This document shows, piece by piece, positions 39,339 to 40,204 of a DNA stretch of 40,204 bases. Location: the NCBI GenBank assembly GCA_964356355.1, contig CAYHGX010000014.1:1-40204 (forward strand). The letters are read 5' to 3'. Numbering within the stretch: position 1 is the first letter of the stretch; each line of letters starts with the position of its first letter. Position numbers and translations under genes: made by a program. The notes beneath the pieces were generated by a model that was given only the letters and a program-made list of their open reading frames with translations, ran no database searches and was not told the origin of the DNA. This DNA comes from CAYHGX01 sp964356355 (GTDB lineage Bacteria; Patescibacteriota; Gracilibacteria; UBA1369; LOWO2-01-FULL-3).

Positions 39339-40204
39339 ATGGAGGTTAAAACTAAAAAAATTGGATTAGCGCTTGGAGGAGGCGGAGTGAGGGCCTGTTT
39401 TCATATTGGATTTTATGATGTTCTGAGAAAAAATAACATCGAAATAGGCTGGATTACAGGCACTAGTATGGGTGCGATTATTGGCGCAATGATGGCGATG
39501 GAGCTTGAACCAGAATCAATTGCTAATTTCGCTCGTAGATGTAGAAACCTGGAATTATTAACTGTCAAAAATTTTGGCTATTTTGACGAAGGACTACTAA
39601 AGCGGGATGAGATCTCAAAGGCATTATATGCCGCTTTTGGTGAAAAAACCTTTGCTGACCTAAAAATACCTTTTGCCTGCACCGCCGTGGACCTGGAAAG
39701 CGGAGAAGAGGTGAAGTTTAAAGAGGGCAGTGTGATGAGTGCGGTAGAGGCATCATCGGCTTATCCGTTGATATTTCCGCCAGTATTTTTAGATCATCAA
39801 TACCTTGTCGATGGGGGCATTTTGGATGCCGTACCAGCTGTCCTGGCTCGCGAAATTGGTGCCGAAAACCTGATTGCAATCGATATCCGAAACTATGAAA
39901 TGCGCCAAGACATCGCTGGACAGGTTTTCCTTAAGCACTACAAAAAGCCCGAAGAGGCCGGGATGATGTCGTTTTTTAAAAATATTTTTAAAAAGAAAAA
40001 AAGCGATTTCATGCTAATGGTGGAGATACTTTTAGCCACTATCTCGATAGCTTCTAAAACAAATTCAGATATGAATATCGAAAAGGCAAAACCGGAAATT
40101 TTCTTTGAACCGATGGTGAACGTGGGGCTTTTAGATTTCAGCAAAGTAGACGAGGCCATCGAAATCGGCCGAAAAGAGGGAGAGAGAATGCTGCCGGAGA
40201 TACT
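39339..40204 (+). CDS. Patatin-like phospholipase, 3' end cut by window edge
   Basis: The frame from ATG 39339 stays open for 288 codons to the right edge. It starts MEVKTKKIGLALGGGGVRAC: GGGGVR is the oxyanion-hole glycine loop. WITGTSMGAIIGA holds the nucleophile Ser in GxSxG, and LVDGGILDAVPA holds the catalytic Asp of the DGG motif. VEASSAYPLIFPPVFLDHQY is also typical, and the order matches the bacterial RssA/YchK-like patatin group. It is probably a lipid acyl hydrolase active at the membrane. After the core a basic segment (FFKNIFKKKKSD) and a helix with MLMVEILLATISIASKTNSD follow. It lies 16 nt after the glycosyltransferase stop and is likely co-transcribed. Confidence 0.9.
   Translation, partial: MEVKTKKIGLALGGGGVRACFHIGFYDVLRKNNIEIGWITGTSMGAIIGAMMAMELEPESIANFARRCRNLELLTVKNFGYFDEGLLKRDEISKALYAAFGEKTFADLKIPFACTAVDLESGEEVKFKEGSVMSAVEASSAYPLIFPPVFLDHQYLVDGGILDAVPAVLAREIGAENLIAIDIRNYEMRQDIAGQVFLKHYKKPEEAGMMSFFKNIFKKKKSDFMLMVEILLATISIASKTNSDMNIEKAKPEIFFEPMVNVGLLDFSKVDEAIEIGRKEGERMLPEI

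Overview
The window looks like a metagenome-assembled scaffold (two runs of exactly 100 N) from a bacterium of the Candidate Phyla Radiation (Patescibacteria). A Peregrinibacteria-like member is my best guess. Pointers are a short alanyl-tRNA synthetase without the C-Ala domain, DUF4012- and DUF3352-type single-span membrane proteins, a TrmB-type regulator, a 1502-residue S-layer (SLH) protein, short intergenic distances, many start/stop overlaps, and few visible Shine-Dalgarno sequences. The genetic code is the standard bacterial one: long genes read through without in-frame TGA, and at least one gene ends in TGA. The taxonomic call is inference from gene content, not from a marker tree.

Layout. 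1-529 is the start of an unrecognised minus-strand gene cut by the left edge. 670-6950 (+) holds a TrmB-like regulator, a higBA toxin-antitoxin pair, a free-standing NIF3/YqfO PII-like domain, then mutS and mutL; the mutS Walker A region is hidden by the first gap. 12976-6956 (-) is a tight five-gene run: DUF3352 protein, DUF4012 protein, Nudix hydrolase, EamA transporter, MscL channel. alaS (+) is divergent from it. 16034-15018 (-) is an HNH nuclease gene, followed by a roughly 700-base stretch of gene debris with the second gap. 19791-16750 (-) holds a degenerate metallo-beta-lactamase-fold protein, tRNA-Arg(CCU), a lipoprotein with its terminator, then miaB-csaA. 19983-24671 (+) is eno, nnrD and a YfiH-type laccase-domain gene with overlapping ends, then an unusual fusion of a cysteine-synthase-like PLP enzyme with a fluoroacetyl-CoA-thioesterase-like hotdog domain. 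A GT2 gene (-) follows, then metK, a small membrane protein and ahcY (+), which form an S-adenosylmethionine use and recycling cluster.

28611-30708 is accessory: a RelE-type toxin with a ribbon-helix-helix-like antitoxin, then a RhuM-family gene bracketed by two 174-bp direct repeats that I see as identical. Next come a repeat-rich lipoprotein of Myxococcota-like style (+), a spondin-N-like lipoprotein (-), the giant SLH protein (-) with a strong terminator, a 736-base noncoding region with nested inverted repeats and an extreme G+T stretch, a GT4-type glycosyltransferase carrying low-complexity insertions (+), and a patatin-like lipase cut by the right edge.

The most interesting items are the repeat-bracketed RhuM cassette next to a toxin-antitoxin operon, the PLP/hotdog fusion with the FlK catalytic triad spacing partly preserved, the structured noncoding region between the S-layer gene and the glycosyltransferase, and GCGAGCG-type repeats that have entered coding sequence.
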